Positions 54,686-63,985 of a stretch of DNA of 64,000 bases are shown in pieces. This DNA comes from Fluctibacter halophilus. Lineage in GTDB: Bacteria > Pseudomonadota > Gammaproteobacteria > Enterobacterales > Alteromonadaceae. The notes under the pieces are model-generated. The model was not told where the DNA came from and made no database searches. It worked only from the letters and a program-made list of their open reading frames with translations. Location: the NCBI RefSeq assembly GCF_020687825.1, contig NZ_JAJEWP010000001.1:976433-1040432 (forward strand), given 5' to 3'. Numbering within the stretch: the stretch's first letter is position 1; the number at the start of each line of letters is the position of its first letter. The position numbers and the translations under genes were made by a program.

Positions 54686-55321
54686 ATGGCCAGATTTCTG
54701 ATTGCTGATGACCATCCTCTATTCCGCGAAGCCTTGATTGGTGCACTGACGCCACACTTTGAGCCCGCGTCATTTGTCGAGTCCGACTCGCTGGCGACAA
54801 CGCTGGCTGCGCTGGATAATGACAGCATTGACGTCATACTGCTGGATCTGAACATGCCCGGGTGTGAAAACTATTACGGCGTTATCAGGGTTCATCAGGA
54901 GCACCCAGCGATCCCGATCATTGTTGTGTCTGCCAGTGAGTCGAATGAGGTGATTTCGTACGTTATGGGCCTGGGGGCCTGTGGCTTTGTGCCCAAATCG
55001 ACACCGACGGCGACCATCGCTGAAGCAGTCCGCCTGGTGATGAGCGGTGAACAATGGCTACCGCCGGAACGTGCTGATGACATTCAGGACGTTGGTGCAG
55101 AGCAACGCAGCATTGCTGAAAAAGTCGCTCAGCTAACGCCCAAACAATTCAAAGTCCTGAAACTGTTGCAGGCCGGTTTGCTCAACAAGCAGATCGCCGG
55201 TGAATTATTTGTCACAGAAGCAACGGTGAAAGCGCATATCAGCGCCATTTTTAAGAAGCTCGACGTGAATACGCGCACACAGGCGGTATTGCTGGTCGAA
55301 AAACTGCAACACGAACTGTAA
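54686..55321 (+). CDS. orphan LuxR/NarL-type response regulator
   Basis: A 211-residue response regulator. The receiver (about 1-120) has acidic residues D8 and D9, the phosphoacceptor D54 and the conserved Lys in FVPKST (K104). The DNA-binding domain (about 145-208) has LTPKQFKVLKLLQAGLLNKQIAGELFVTEATVKAHISAIFKKL. No sensor kinase gene is adjacent. The adenosine deaminase gene starts 17 bp later, so they may be one transcript. AAAGGAAG precedes the start. Confidence 0.9.
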   Translation: MARFLIADDHPLFREALIGALTPHFEPASFVESDSLATTLAALDNDSIDVILLDLNMPGCENYYGVIRVHQEHPAIPIIVVSASESNEVISYVMGLGACGFVPKSTPTATIAEAVRLVMSGEQWLPPERADDIQDVGAEQRSIAEKVAQLTPKQFKVLKLLQAGLLNKQIAGELFVTEATVKAHISAIFKKLDVNTRTQAVLLVEKLQHEL

Positions 55322-55337
55322 CGACAATAGGAGTCCC

Positions 55338-56345
55338 ATGTCGTCATTGATTGACCCAACCCTACCGCTGGTGGATTTACACCGCCATCTGGATGGCAAT
55401 ATTCTGGCCCCTCGTATTTGGTCGCTGGCCCAACAGCACGGGATCGATATCGGCGCAACCAGCCTTGAAGAAGTGTACGCCATTACCCAAATCCAGGATA
55501 AGACCAGTGATTTGCTGGCGTTTCTGGCCAAACTTGATGTAGGGGTCTCGGTGCTTGCCGATTTGGACGCCTGTCGACAGGTGGCCTATGACAACATGCT
55601 GGATGCACGGGACAGTCAGTTGGACTACGTCGAGTTACGGTTTTCGCCCTATTACATGGCCAAAGCGTTTGATTTGCCCATGGCCGCATTGGTCGAAGCC
55701 GTCATCGATGGTGTTAACACCGGCAGTCGCGAAACCGGGGTTAAGGCCAACCTGATTGGTATCCTCAGCCGCACCTTTGGTGCTGCCACCTGTATGGCTG
55801 AACTCGATGCATTGCTCGTACACCGTGAGCACATTTGTGCGCTGGATTTGGCCGGTGATGAACTGGGCTACCCCGCACCACAATTTGTTGAACACTTCAG
55901 CAAGGCCAGGGACGCGGGCTGGCAGGTTACGGTTCACGCCGGTGAAGCCGACGGTCCCCAGAGTGTCTGGAATGCCATCGAATTGTTGGGAGCACAGCGA
56001 ATTGGTCATGGTGTTGCTGCAGCAAGTGATCCTGCATTGATGGCATATATGGCAAAAAATGACATCGCGATTGAGTCCTGCCCGACGTCCAATTATCAAA
56101 CCGCGACAGTGTCAGACCTGACCAACCATCCTATGGCAAAATTTATTGAAAATGGGTTATGCGTAACCCTCAATACCGACGACCCTGCGGTATCCAACAT
56201 TACCCTGGCCGGCGAATACCAGGTTGCCCATGAGGTGTTGGGGTTAAGCCGAGAAACATTGCACCGTGTGCAGCGCAACGGTGTCACAGCGGCGTTCCTG
56301 TCAGCGGCGGAAAAGCAAGCCCTGTTGATGGCGAAGGCGCGCTAA
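55338..56345 (+). CDS. add: adenosine deaminase
   Basis: A 335-residue metal-dependent hydrolase converting adenosine to inosine. Zinc ligands are in DLHRHLDG (H15, H17), VTVHAGE and NTDDPAV; the catalytic Glu is in HAGEADG. Overall sequence closely follows E. coli Add. AGGAG precedes the ATG. It lies directly after the orphan response regulator, which might control purine salvage, but that is only suggested by spacing. A hairpin without T tract follows at 56363-56381. Confidence 0.94.
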   Translation: MSSLIDPTLPLVDLHRHLDGNILAPRIWSLAQQHGIDIGATSLEEVYAITQIQDKTSDLLAFLAKLDVGVSVLADLDACRQVAYDNMLDARDSQLDYVELRFSPYYMAKAFDLPMAALVEAVIDGVNTGSRETGVKANLIGILSRTFGAATCMAELDALLVHREHICALDLAGDELGYPAPQFVEHFSKARDAGWQVTVHAGEADGPQSVWNAIELLGAQRIGHGVAAASDPALMAYMAKNDIAIESCPTSNYQTATVSDLTNHPMAKFIENGLCVTLNTDDPAVSNITLAGEYQVAHEVLGLSRETLHRVQRNGVTAAFLSAAEKQALLMAKAR

Positions 56346-56404
56346 CCGGGGAATAGCACTAAGGGTGCCCCTCTGGCACCCGTGTCGTACACCTACGACT
56401 AAAG

Positions 56405-56418
56405 TATTGTCGACAATA
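56405..56418. promoter_or_regulatory. prpR operator 1
   Basis: TATTGTCGACAATA is a perfect 14 bp palindrome and lies 27 bp upstream of the likely prpR -35 box. It resembles the operator type of GntR-family propionate regulators in related marine bacteria. Confidence 0.75.
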
Positions 56419-56431
56419 TTGCGTCGTTTGC

Positions 56432-56460
56432 TTGATCAAATCCTGAAACGGCACTATATT
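56432..56460 (+). promoter_or_regulatory. prpR operon promoter
   Basis: TTGATC (56432-56437) and TATATT (56455-56460) are separated by 17 bp. The second operator overlaps the -10 box, so the regulator would block this promoter. Confidence 0.72.
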
Positions 56461-56470
56461 GTCGACACTT
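56457..56470. promoter_or_regulatory. prpR operator 2
   Basis: TATTGTCGACACTT matches 11 of 14 positions of operator 1 and is centred exactly 52 bp (five turns) from it, overlapping the promoter -10 box and probable transcription start. Confidence 0.7.
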
Positions 56471-56496
56471 TTAGCGTAACCCCGTTGGTGTACAGT

Positions 56497-57177
56497 GTGC
56501 TAGCACAGTCCGAACTTCCCGTAACCAATGCCGACAAAACCTTCTTTGCGATGCGTCGCGACATCGTCGAAGGTGTGATCCCCGCCGCCAGTAAGCTCAG
56601 TGAGACCGAATTGTCGACAACCTATGGGGTCAGTCGCGCGGTAGTGCGTGAAGCGATCAATCGACTGGAGCGCTGCCTGCTGGTGGAGCGCCGTGCCAAC
56701 GTCGGCGCACGGGTAGTGGCCCTGTCGGAAACCGGGCTGTTGGAATTGTATCAGGTCCGGGAAGCCCTCGAAGGCATGGCGGCGCGATTGGCTGCCAGCC
56801 GTATGTCGGATGACGAAATCGCCGATTTACAGGGCTTGCTGGAACAACACCGTTCGAGCATACGGGGTAACGACTCTTACTATCAGGAAGCCGGTGATGT
56901 GGACTTTCATTACCGCATTATTCAGGGCAGTAAGAACGCGCAACTGATCTCGGTGTTGACTGACGGTATTTATCATTTGGTACGCATGTACCGGGTGCAA
57001 TATGGCATGGCTGGCCCTCGGGTCAGTACCGCTTTCGACGAACACCGACACATTGTCCAAGCCATTGCCCATCGGGACGGTGAGTTAGCGGAAATGCTGA
57101 TGCGCCGCCATATACTGTATTCCAAAAACAATATTCAACGTAAATTTCATTTAGATTCGGCGTCAACTGACGCCTGA
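56497..57177 (+). CDS. prpR: GntR/FadR-family regulator of the methylcitrate operon
   Basis: A 226-residue transcription factor with an N-terminal winged helix (about 14-80, MRRDIVEGVIPAASKLSETELSTTYGVSRAVVREAINRLE) and a C-terminal FCD ligand domain (about 85-215, with VDFHYRII and EHRHIVQAIAHRDG). It stands directly before prpB and so most likely controls propionate catabolism. The long open frame from 56365 runs through the promoter and operators, so the true start is GTG 56488 or 56497; the latter is preferred. The symbol follows position rather than homology to the sigma-54-type E. coli PrpR. Confidence 0.78.
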   Translation: MLAQSELPVTNADKTFFAMRRDIVEGVIPAASKLSETELSTTYGVSRAVVREAINRLERCLLVERRANVGARVVALSETGLLELYQVREALEGMAARLAASRMSDDEIADLQGLLEQHRSSIRGNDSYYQEAGDVDFHYRIIQGSKNAQLISVLTDGIYHLVRMYRVQYGMAGPRVSTAFDEHRHIVQAIAHRDGELAEMLMRRHILYSKNNIQRKFHLDSASTDA

Positions 57178-57198
57178 CACAGCAGAGGACAACTTCCC

Positions 57199-58077
57199 AT
57201 GAGTGCAGGAAAAGCCTTCCGCGACGCGCTACGTGACAATCAGCCGTTGCAAATCGTAGGTACCATCAATGCCTATTCTGCCATGATGGCAAAACACATC
57301 GGCCATAAAGCCATTTATCTGTCCGGCGGTGGTGTTGCCAACGCATCGTATGGCTTGCCCGATTTGGGTATGACGTCGTTGAATGATGTATTGGTCGACG
57401 TGCAACGTATTACCAGTGCCTGCGATTTACCGTTGATGGTGGATATTGATACCGGTTGGGGTGGTGCATTCAACATCGCCAAGACCATTCGGGACATGGA
57501 AAAAGCCGGTGCGGCTGCGGTGCATATGGAAGATCAGGTTGCACAGAAACGCTGTGGACACCGTCCTAACAAAGAGATTGTCTCAACAGAGGAAATGGTT
57601 GACCGCATCAAGGCGGCCGTCGATGCCCGCACGGATCCGGACTTCTTCATCATGGCACGTACGGACAGCTTCGCTCAGGAAGGTCTGGAAGCGGCTATTG
57701 AACGCGCCAAAGCCTATGTGGCTGCCGGTGCCGACGGCATTTTTGCCGAAGCGGTGCAAACCGAAGCCCATTACCGTGCCTTCAGTGAAGCACTGGACGT
57801 TCCGATCCTGGCCAACATCACCGAATTCGGTAAAACCGAACTGTGGAATGCTCGTGAGCTGGCCGAGTGGGGGGTTGACATGGTGTTGTACCCATTGAGC
57901 GCCTTCAGAGCGATGAACAAAGCCGCAGAGCGCGTATACCAGACCATCCTAAAGGATGGGGATCAGAAAGCCGTTGTCGACAGCATGCAAACCCGCATGG
58001 AACTGTACGATTATCTTGGTTATCACGAGTATGAACAGAAGCTTGATGCACTGTTCGCTGAAGGCAAAAACAAATAA
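57199..58077 (+). CDS. prpB: 2-methylisocitrate lyase
   Basis: A 292-residue enzyme of the isocitrate lyase family, splitting 2-methylisocitrate into pyruvate and succinate. The catalytic loop is K117-R-C119-G-H121, and VDIDTGWGG binds metal. It is much shorter than isocitrate lyase, as expected for PrpB. It begins 21 bp after the regulator stop. Confidence 0.96.
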   Translation: MSAGKAFRDALRDNQPLQIVGTINAYSAMMAKHIGHKAIYLSGGGVANASYGLPDLGMTSLNDVLVDVQRITSACDLPLMVDIDTGWGGAFNIAKTIRDMEKAGAAAVHMEDQVAQKRCGHRPNKEIVSTEEMVDRIKAAVDARTDPDFFIMARTDSFAQEGLEAAIERAKAYVAAGADGIFAEAVQTEAHYRAFSEALDVPILANITEFGKTELWNARELAEWGVDMVLYPLSAFRAMNKAAERVYQTILKDGDQKAVVDSMQTRMELYDYLGYHEYEQKLDALFAEGKNK

Positions 58078-58155
58078 TACCGGGCAGGGCGCTAAAGGCG
58101 TCCTGCCAGACACTTTACTGTACCCGATACATAAACGAATAACAGGAGATATCAC

Positions 58156-59280
58156 ATGGCAAAGGTGTTAAGTGGCGCAGGCTTGCGCGGACAGGTTGCT
58201 GGTAAGACGGCATTATCCACCGTGGGTAAATCCGGTTCAGGACTGACCTACCGTGGCTATGACGTCAAAGAGCTGGCAGAGCACTGTGAGTTTGAAGAAG
58301 TCGCTTACCTGATCCTCAAGGGCAAATTGCCCAATGGGGCAGAACTGCAAGACTACAAGGCTCGTTTAAAGTCGATGCGCGGTCTTCCCCAGGCACTCAA
58401 AGACGTGTTGGAACGTATTCCGGCCAGTGCTCACCCGATGGATGTGCTGCGTACCGGTTGTTCAATGTTGGGCAACCTGGAAACGGAAACGGATTTCGCC
58501 CAGCAGCAAGACGTGACGGATCGTTTACTGGCCACCATGCCAAGTATGATCTGCTACTGGTATCGCTTCAGCCATGACGGTGTGCGTATCGACGTGGAAA
58601 CCGACAATGATTCTATCGGTGGCCACTTCCTGCAGATGTTGCATGGTAAAGCGCCCCGTGAACTGCACGAGAAAGTCATGCACGTTTCGCTGATCCTGTA
58701 TGCGGAGCATGAGTTTAATGCGTCTACATTTACCGCGCGGGTGTGTGCTTCGACCTTGTCAGATATGCACTCCTGTATCACCGGTGCCATTGGATCGTTG
58801 CGTGGTCCGCTGCACGGTGGCGCCAACGAAGCTGCCATGGCGATGATCGAGAACTTCACATCGCCTGAACATGCCGAACAGGAAATGATGGGCATGTTGG
58901 AACGTAAAGAAAAAATCATGGGCTTCGGTCATGCGATTTATTCTGAATCTGATCCGCGCAATGAGATCATCAAGGGGTGGTCTGAAAAGCTGGCACAAGA
59001 TGTTGGCGATACCGTGTTGTATCCGGTGTCTGTGCGCTGCGAAGAAGTCATGTGGCGTGAGAAAAAACTGTTCTGTAATGCCGACTTTTTCCATGCGTCT
59101 GCCTACAATTTCATGGGCATTCCAACCCCATTGTTCACGCCGATTTTCGTGATGTCTCGCCTGACTGGTTGGGCAGCGCACGTGATGGAACAGCGCGCCG
59201 ACAACCGCATTATTCGTCCATCGGCCGAGTACACCGGCGAAGAGTTACGCCCCGTTCCGCCGATTGCCGAACGCGCGTGA
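58156..59280 (+). CDS. prpC: 2-methylcitrate synthase
   Basis: A 374-residue enzyme of the citrate synthase family joining propionyl-CoA and oxaloacetate. Conserved parts are LTYRGYDVKELAE, LHGGANEAAM (about residue 218, catalytic His), GFGHAIY and NADFF. The short length and GLTYRGYD start separate it from housekeeping citrate synthase. AGGAG lies before the ATG, 78 bp after prpB. Confidence 0.95.
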   Translation: MAKVLSGAGLRGQVAGKTALSTVGKSGSGLTYRGYDVKELAEHCEFEEVAYLILKGKLPNGAELQDYKARLKSMRGLPQALKDVLERIPASAHPMDVLRTGCSMLGNLETETDFAQQQDVTDRLLATMPSMICYWYRFSHDGVRIDVETDNDSIGGHFLQMLHGKAPRELHEKVMHVSLILYAEHEFNASTFTARVCASTLSDMHSCITGAIGSLRGPLHGGANEAAMAMIENFTSPEHAEQEMMGMLERKEKIMGFGHAIYSESDPRNEIIKGWSEKLAQDVGDTVLYPVSVRCEEVMWREKKLFCNADFFHASAYNFMGIPTPLFTPIFVMSRLTGWAAHVMEQRADNRIIRPSAEYTGEELRPVPPIAERA

Positions 59281-59364
59281 TCCCCACCCAACGACATTGA
59301 ATTCGATGGCCGGTACTGCTGTGCGTTACACAGCAGGCACCGGCCTCATTGTTTGGAGCTAGCT

Positions 59365-61959
59365 ATGAACAGTGAATTTAAAAAACGCCTGCCCGATTCC
59401 AGCCTGATGTATTTTGATGCCCGCGAGGCGGTAGACAGGCTGTCCCCTGACGCTTATGCCAAGTTGCCCTATACCTCCCGAGTGCTGGCTGAAAACCTTG
59501 TACGACGCTGCGATCCGGCGCAATTGGATGCAGCACTTGACCAACTAATTGGCCGCAAACGGGATCTGGATTTTCCGTGGTATCCCGCTCGTGTGGTTTG
59601 TCACGATATTCTGGGCCAGACTGCGCTGGTCGATCTGGCGGGGTTACGCGATGCCATTGCCGAGAAAGGTGGCGACCCGGCCAAAGTCAATCCTGTGGTG
59701 CCCACCCAGTTGATCGTTGACCACTCCCTGGCTGTCGAACATGCCGGCTTTGAGCCCGATGCGTTTGAAAAGAACCGTGCCATTGAGGAACGCCGCAACG
59801 AAGACCGTTTCCACTTCATCAACTGGACCAAAACCGCATTTAAGAACGTTGATGTGATCCCGCCCGGAAACGGCATCATGCACCAGATCAATCTCGAAAA
59901 GATGTCACCGGTGGTACAGGTGCGCGACGGTGTGGCGTTCCCGGATACCCTGGTCGGTACCGATAGCCATACGCCCCATGTGGATGCCCTTGGCGTGATT
60001 GCCATCGGTGTAGGTGGACTCGAAGCCGAAAACGTGATGTTGGGACGGGCCTCATACATGCGTTTACCCGACATTGTCGGCGTTGAACTGACCGGCAAGC
60101 CACAGCCTGGCATTACCGCGACCGACATCGTGCTGGCCATCACCGAGTTCCTGCGTAAGGAACGGGTGGTTGGCGCGTACCTGGAATTCTTCGGTCAGGG
60201 GGCGGCCAATCTGACCCTGGGCGATCGGGCTACGATCTCCAACATGACACCAGAATACGGCGCCACCGCAGCGATGTTCTACATTGATCAGCAAACCCTC
60301 GATTACCTGACCCTGACCGGTCGTGAAGATGAGCAGGTCAAGCTGGTTGAACAGTATGCCAAACAAACCGGACTGTGGGCGGATGATCTGGTCAACGCCG
60401 AGTACGAGCGTGTACTGAACTTCGATCTGTCGTCGGTGGTGCGCAACATTGCTGGCCCGTCGAACCCTCATCGCCGCGTAGCGACCACGGATCTGCGTGC
60501 CCAGGGCATTGCCGGGGATATCAAAGACGAGCATGTGGGTATGCCAGATGGCGCAGTGATCATTGCGGCAATCACCAGTTGTACCAATACCAGTAACCCG
60601 CGCAACGTGATTGCTGCTGGTCTGCTGGCACGCAACGCCAATGCCAAAGGGTTGTTGCGCAAGCCGTGGGTGAAGTCTTCGCTGGCGCCCGGCTCAAAAG
60701 CGGTAAAATTGTACCTTGAAGAGGCCAATTTGCTCAGTGAGTTAGAGCAACTGGGTTTCGGGGTTGTGGCGTTTGCCTGTACAACCTGTAACGGCATGAG
60801 CGGCGCGTTGGATCCGAAGATCCAGCAGGAAATTATCGACCGGGATTTGTACGCCACCGCAGTGCTGTCGGGGAACCGAAACTTTGACGGCCGTATTCAT
60901 CCTTATGCGAAACAAGCGTTCCTGGCATCACCGCCGCTGGTGGTGGCCTATGCGATTGCCGGTACCGTGCGTTTCGACATTGAAAAAGACGTGCTGGGGC
61001 ACGATGAAGACGGTCAACCAGTGACCCTCAAGGATATCTGGCCCAGTGATGAAGAAATCGATGCTGTGATTGCCAAAAGCGTGAAGCCGGAGCACTTCCG
61101 CAAAGTGTACGAGCCAATGTTTGATCTGAACGTCGAATACGGCGAGCACATCAATCCATTGTACGACTGGCGACCACAAAGCACGTATATTCGTCGTCCT
61201 CCCTACTGGGAAGGGGCGTTGGCTGCTGAGCGTACCCTTAAAGGGTTGCGGCCTCTGGCGGTGTTGGGGGATAACATCACCACCGATCACCTGTCACCGT
61301 CCAATGCCATTTTACCAGACAGTGCGGCGGGCGAGTACCTGGCCAAGATGGGACTGCCGGAAGAAGATTTTAACTCGTATGCGACCCACCGTGGCGATCA
61401 CCTGACCGCCCAACGGGCGACCTTCGCTAACCCCAAACTGCTCAATGAGATGGTCAGGGAAAACGGCGAGGTAGTGCAGGGCTCTTTGGCCCGACTGGAG
61501 CCCGAAGGTAAGGTCATGCGCATGTGGGAAGCGATTGAAACCTACATGCAGCGTAAACAACCGCTGATCATCGTTGCGGGTGCTGACTATGGGCAGGGTT
61601 CTTCCCGTGACTGGGCTGCCAAAGGGGTTCGTCTGGCCGGTGTTGAGGTGATCGTCGCTGAAGGCTTTGAACGTATTCACCGTACCAACCTTATTGGCAT
61701 GGGCGTGTTACCGTTGGAGTTCGAACCGGGCACAACGCGCCTGACGTTAAACATTGACGGTACCGAAACCTATGATGTGAGTGGTGATATCAGTCCAGGC
61801 GCCACGCTAAGCCTGGCGATACACCGTGCCAATGGCGACACTGACACCGTCTCGGTGAAATGCCGTCTCGATACTGCCGAAGAAGTGTCTGTATACAGCG
61901 CTGGCGGTGTATTGCAACGCTTCGCTCAGGATTTCCTGGAAGCGGAAGGACAGGCATAG
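59365..61959 (+). CDS. acnD: Fe/S-dependent 2-methylcitrate dehydratase AcnD
   Basis: An 864-residue aconitase-superfamily enzyme. The [4Fe-4S] ligands are C406 (SCTNTSNP), C472 and C475 (ACTTCNG). AcnD with PrpF replaces PrpD in many gammaproteobacteria. ATG 59365 is seven bases after GGAG and preferred over an in-frame TTG at 59353. PrpF follows after 12 bp. Confidence 0.95.
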   Translation: MNSEFKKRLPDSSLMYFDAREAVDRLSPDAYAKLPYTSRVLAENLVRRCDPAQLDAALDQLIGRKRDLDFPWYPARVVCHDILGQTALVDLAGLRDAIAEKGGDPAKVNPVVPTQLIVDHSLAVEHAGFEPDAFEKNRAIEERRNEDRFHFINWTKTAFKNVDVIPPGNGIMHQINLEKMSPVVQVRDGVAFPDTLVGTDSHTPHVDALGVIAIGVGGLEAENVMLGRASYMRLPDIVGVELTGKPQPGITATDIVLAITEFLRKERVVGAYLEFFGQGAANLTLGDRATISNMTPEYGATAAMFYIDQQTLDYLTLTGREDEQVKLVEQYAKQTGLWADDLVNAEYERVLNFDLSSVVRNIAGPSNPHRRVATTDLRAQGIAGDIKDEHVGMPDGAVIIAAITSCTNTSNPRNVIAAGLLARNANAKGLLRKPWVKSSLAPGSKAVKLYLEEANLLSELEQLGFGVVAFACTTCNGMSGALDPKIQQEIIDRDLYATAVLSGNRNFDGRIHPYAKQAFLASPPLVVAYAIAGTVRFDIEKDVLGHDEDGQPVTLKDIWPSDEEIDAVIAKSVKPEHFRKVYEPMFDLNVEYGEHINPLYDWRPQSTYIRRPPYWEGALAAERTLKGLRPLAVLGDNITTDHLSPSNAILPDSAAGEYLAKMGLPEEDFNSYATHRGDHLTAQRATFANPKLLNEMVRENGEVVQGSLARLEPEGKVMRMWEAIETYMQRKQPLIIVAGADYGQGSSRDWAAKGVRLAGVEVIVAEGFERIHRTNLIGMGVLPLEFEPGTTRLTLNIDGTETYDVSGDISPGATLSLAIHRANGDTDTVSVKCRLDTAEEVSVYSAGGVLQRFAQDFLEAEGQA

Positions 61960-61971
61960 GAGGTATTGGGC

Positions 61972-63144
61972 ATGAAACAAGTGAAAGTGCCGGCGACCTA
62001 CATGCGTGGTGGTACCAGCAAAGGGGTGTTTTTGCTGCGCAGCGAGTTGCCTGAACGTGCACAACAGCCCGGACCTTCCCGTGATGCATTATTGCTGCGC
62101 ATCATCGGTAGCCCCGATCCGTATGCCAAACAAATCGATGGCATGGGCGGTGCGACATCCAGTACCAGTAAAACTGTGATCCTGGACAAAAGTACCCAGC
62201 CGGATCATGACGTGGATTATCTTTTTGGGCAGGTATCCATCGACAAGGCGTTTGTCGACTGGAGCGGTAATTGCGGAAATTTGACCTGTGCGGTCGGCGC
62301 GTTCGCGATAACCAAAGGGCTGGTTGACAAAAGCCGGGTGCCGGACAATGGCATAGCGGAGGTTCGGATCTGGCAGAAGAATATCGCTAAGACTATCCTC
62401 GCCAGGGTGCCGATGGTGGATGGCGAGGTGCAGGAACTGGGTGATTTTGAGTTGGACGGTGTGACCTTCCCGGCTGCCGAAATCAGTCTGAGTTTCATGG
62501 ATCCCGCTGACGGGGAAGGGGCCTTGTTTCCTACCGGTAGTTTACAGGAGGATCTTGACGTCCCTGGTGAAGGCGCGCTGCGGGTAACGATGATCAATGC
62601 CGGGATACCGACCATTTTTCTGCACGCCGAAGCCTTGGGGCTGACAGGCACTGAGTTGCAGGATGATATCAACGGTAACACTGAGCTGCTGACCCGTTTT
62701 GAAAACATTCGCGCCCATGGTGCGGTGAAGATGGGCCTGATCAGGGACATCAGTGAAGCGGCATCCCGCCAGCACACACCCAAAATCGCCATTGTTGCCC
62801 CGCCAACGGATTATGTGTCTTCAAGTGGAAAAACCGTCTACGGGGAAGACATTGATTTGTTGGTTCGGGCCCTGTCGATGGGCAAGTTGCACCATGCCAT
62901 GATGGGCACTGCTGCGGTGGCCATTGGCACAGCGGCGGCCATTGACGGTACGTTATTGACCGACGTAATGGGCAATGCCGGTAAGCAACAGATCAGCTTT
63001 GGACATCCGTCGGGAACCTTAACCGTGGGGGCAAAAGCCCAGAGCAGGGATGGTCAGTGGCAGGTTACCGAGGCCATTATGAGTCGCAGTGCACGTACGC
63101 TGATGTCTGGCTCGGTGCATGTGCCAGCCGATTTGACTAGCTAG
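61972..63144 (+). CDS. prpF: AcnD accessory protein/aconitate isomerase PrpF
   Basis: A 390-residue protein of the PrpF/diaminopimelate-epimerase fold. PATYMRGGTSKGVFL, SGNCGNLT and HPSGTLTVGA are diagnostic. PrpF isomerises the methylaconitate intermediate so the AcnD route works. AGGAGG is eight bases before ATG 61972. It ends the operon at a strong terminator. Confidence 0.96.
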   Translation: MKQVKVPATYMRGGTSKGVFLLRSELPERAQQPGPSRDALLLRIIGSPDPYAKQIDGMGGATSSTSKTVILDKSTQPDHDVDYLFGQVSIDKAFVDWSGNCGNLTCAVGAFAITKGLVDKSRVPDNGIAEVRIWQKNIAKTILARVPMVDGEVQELGDFELDGVTFPAAEISLSFMDPADGEGALFPTGSLQEDLDVPGEGALRVTMINAGIPTIFLHAEALGLTGTELQDDINGNTELLTRFENIRAHGAVKMGLIRDISEAASRQHTPKIAIVAPPTDYVSSSGKTVYGEDIDLLVRALSMGKLHHAMMGTAAVAIGTAAAIDGTLLTDVMGNAGKQQISFGHPSGTLTVGAKAQSRDGQWQVTEAIMSRSARTLMSGSVHVPADLTS

Positions 63145-63165
63145 TATGTTGGTGTTGAGTGATAT

Positions 63166-63195
63166 AAAGCCCCGTCAGTGATGGGGCTTTTTTTA
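63166..63195 (+). terminator. terminator of the prp operon
   Basis: AAAGCCCC (63166-63173) pairs with GGGGCTTT (63183-63190) around a 9-base loop and continues in a T run to 63194. It lies 21 bp after prpF. Confidence 0.9.
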
Positions 63196-63298
63196 TTGTT
63201 CGTTGGCGATTCGATGGCTAAAAAGACCGGACACCAGACTCAGACTGTACTAGGTTATAAGAACTACGCTATCAATGGGTATGGAGACAGGAAAGACG

Positions 63299-63709
63299 AT
63301 GGTGTTTGAGCAACACGGATCATTTCGCCTCTGGTGTCATGGCAACGTGGTGTATGCAGAATTGTCGGGTACCTGGAACAAGGAAACGGCGGAACAGTTT
63401 GCAGGCGAATTCAAGACCTTGGCGCAGCAGGTGGATAAACCCTGGGCGCACATGGTGTATTTGCAGGATTGGGAATTGTGCAGCGCCGAGGTTTTTGCGG
63501 TGATCCAGGCATTGGTTGATTGGTGTCTGGAACACGGACTGGTAAGAGCCGCACAGGTTTATCCGCCGTCCACAATGAAGCGAGAATTCCTCGACCGGAT
63601 GGTGGTGGAACGAAAAGGCCAGTTTCAGCGCGCTGTATTTGACAATGCCTATCAAGGTGCTTTGTGGCTTACCCACGAAGGGTTTGAAGCCAATGTCAGC
63701 AAAGTATGA
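63299..63709 (+). CDS. conserved hypothetical protein, STAS-like size
   Basis: A 136-residue soluble protein with an alternating beta/alpha pattern (VVYAELSGTWNKETAEQFAGEFKTL, then MVYLQDWELCSAEVFAVIQALVDWCLEHGL) that resembles STAS-like small domains of marine gammaproteobacteria, but no diagnostic motif is present. I cannot name a function. ATG 63299 is eight bases after AGGA; earlier in-frame ATGs (63275, 63281) have poorer sites. Not part of the prp operon because a terminator intervenes. Confidence 0.7.
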   Translation: MVFEQHGSFRLWCHGNVVYAELSGTWNKETAEQFAGEFKTLAQQVDKPWAHMVYLQDWELCSAEVFAVIQALVDWCLEHGLVRAAQVYPPSTMKREFLDRMVVERKGQFQRAVFDNAYQGALWLTHEGFEANVSKV

Positions 63710-63766
63710 CATCTGAGGCTGACTTTGCTAGTTTAGCAGTCACATGCAAATTTACCGGCGACCGTT

Positions 63767-63985
63767 ATGAGCAAACAGGGATCATCAACGAACCAGGCCA
63801 TGGCAATCCCCCTGGTGCTGGGGATCAGTCTGGGAATGGCGTTTGGTGTCAGCGCCGGACTGGCCGTTGGTGCCTACACGGATAATTATGGTGTGGCGCT
63901 GGGCTTAGGGGTAGCGATTGGCTGCAGTCTGGGCATGACCATTGGTGCGTTGGTGGCTGTTTACCGGCATAAGAAACTGAATTAA
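63767..63985 (+). CDS. small glycine-rich two-helix membrane protein
   Basis: A 72-residue protein with two hydrophobic segments (about 14-36 and 43-66) rich in glycine-zipper spacing (GISLGMAFGVSAGLAVG, then GVALGLGVAIG), separated by AYTDNYG, and ending in a basic YRHKKLN tail. It should insert in the inner membrane and may self-associate. The family is unknown and the ribosome site is weak. Confidence 0.6.
   Translation: MSKQGSSTNQAMAIPLVLGISLGMAFGVSAGLAVGAYTDNYGVALGLGVAIGCSLGMTIGALVAVYRHKKLN

Noticed and set aside
56363-56381. GGGTGCC/GGCACCC hairpin after add
   Set aside because: Stable stem but no T tract, so I do not call it a rho-independent terminator.
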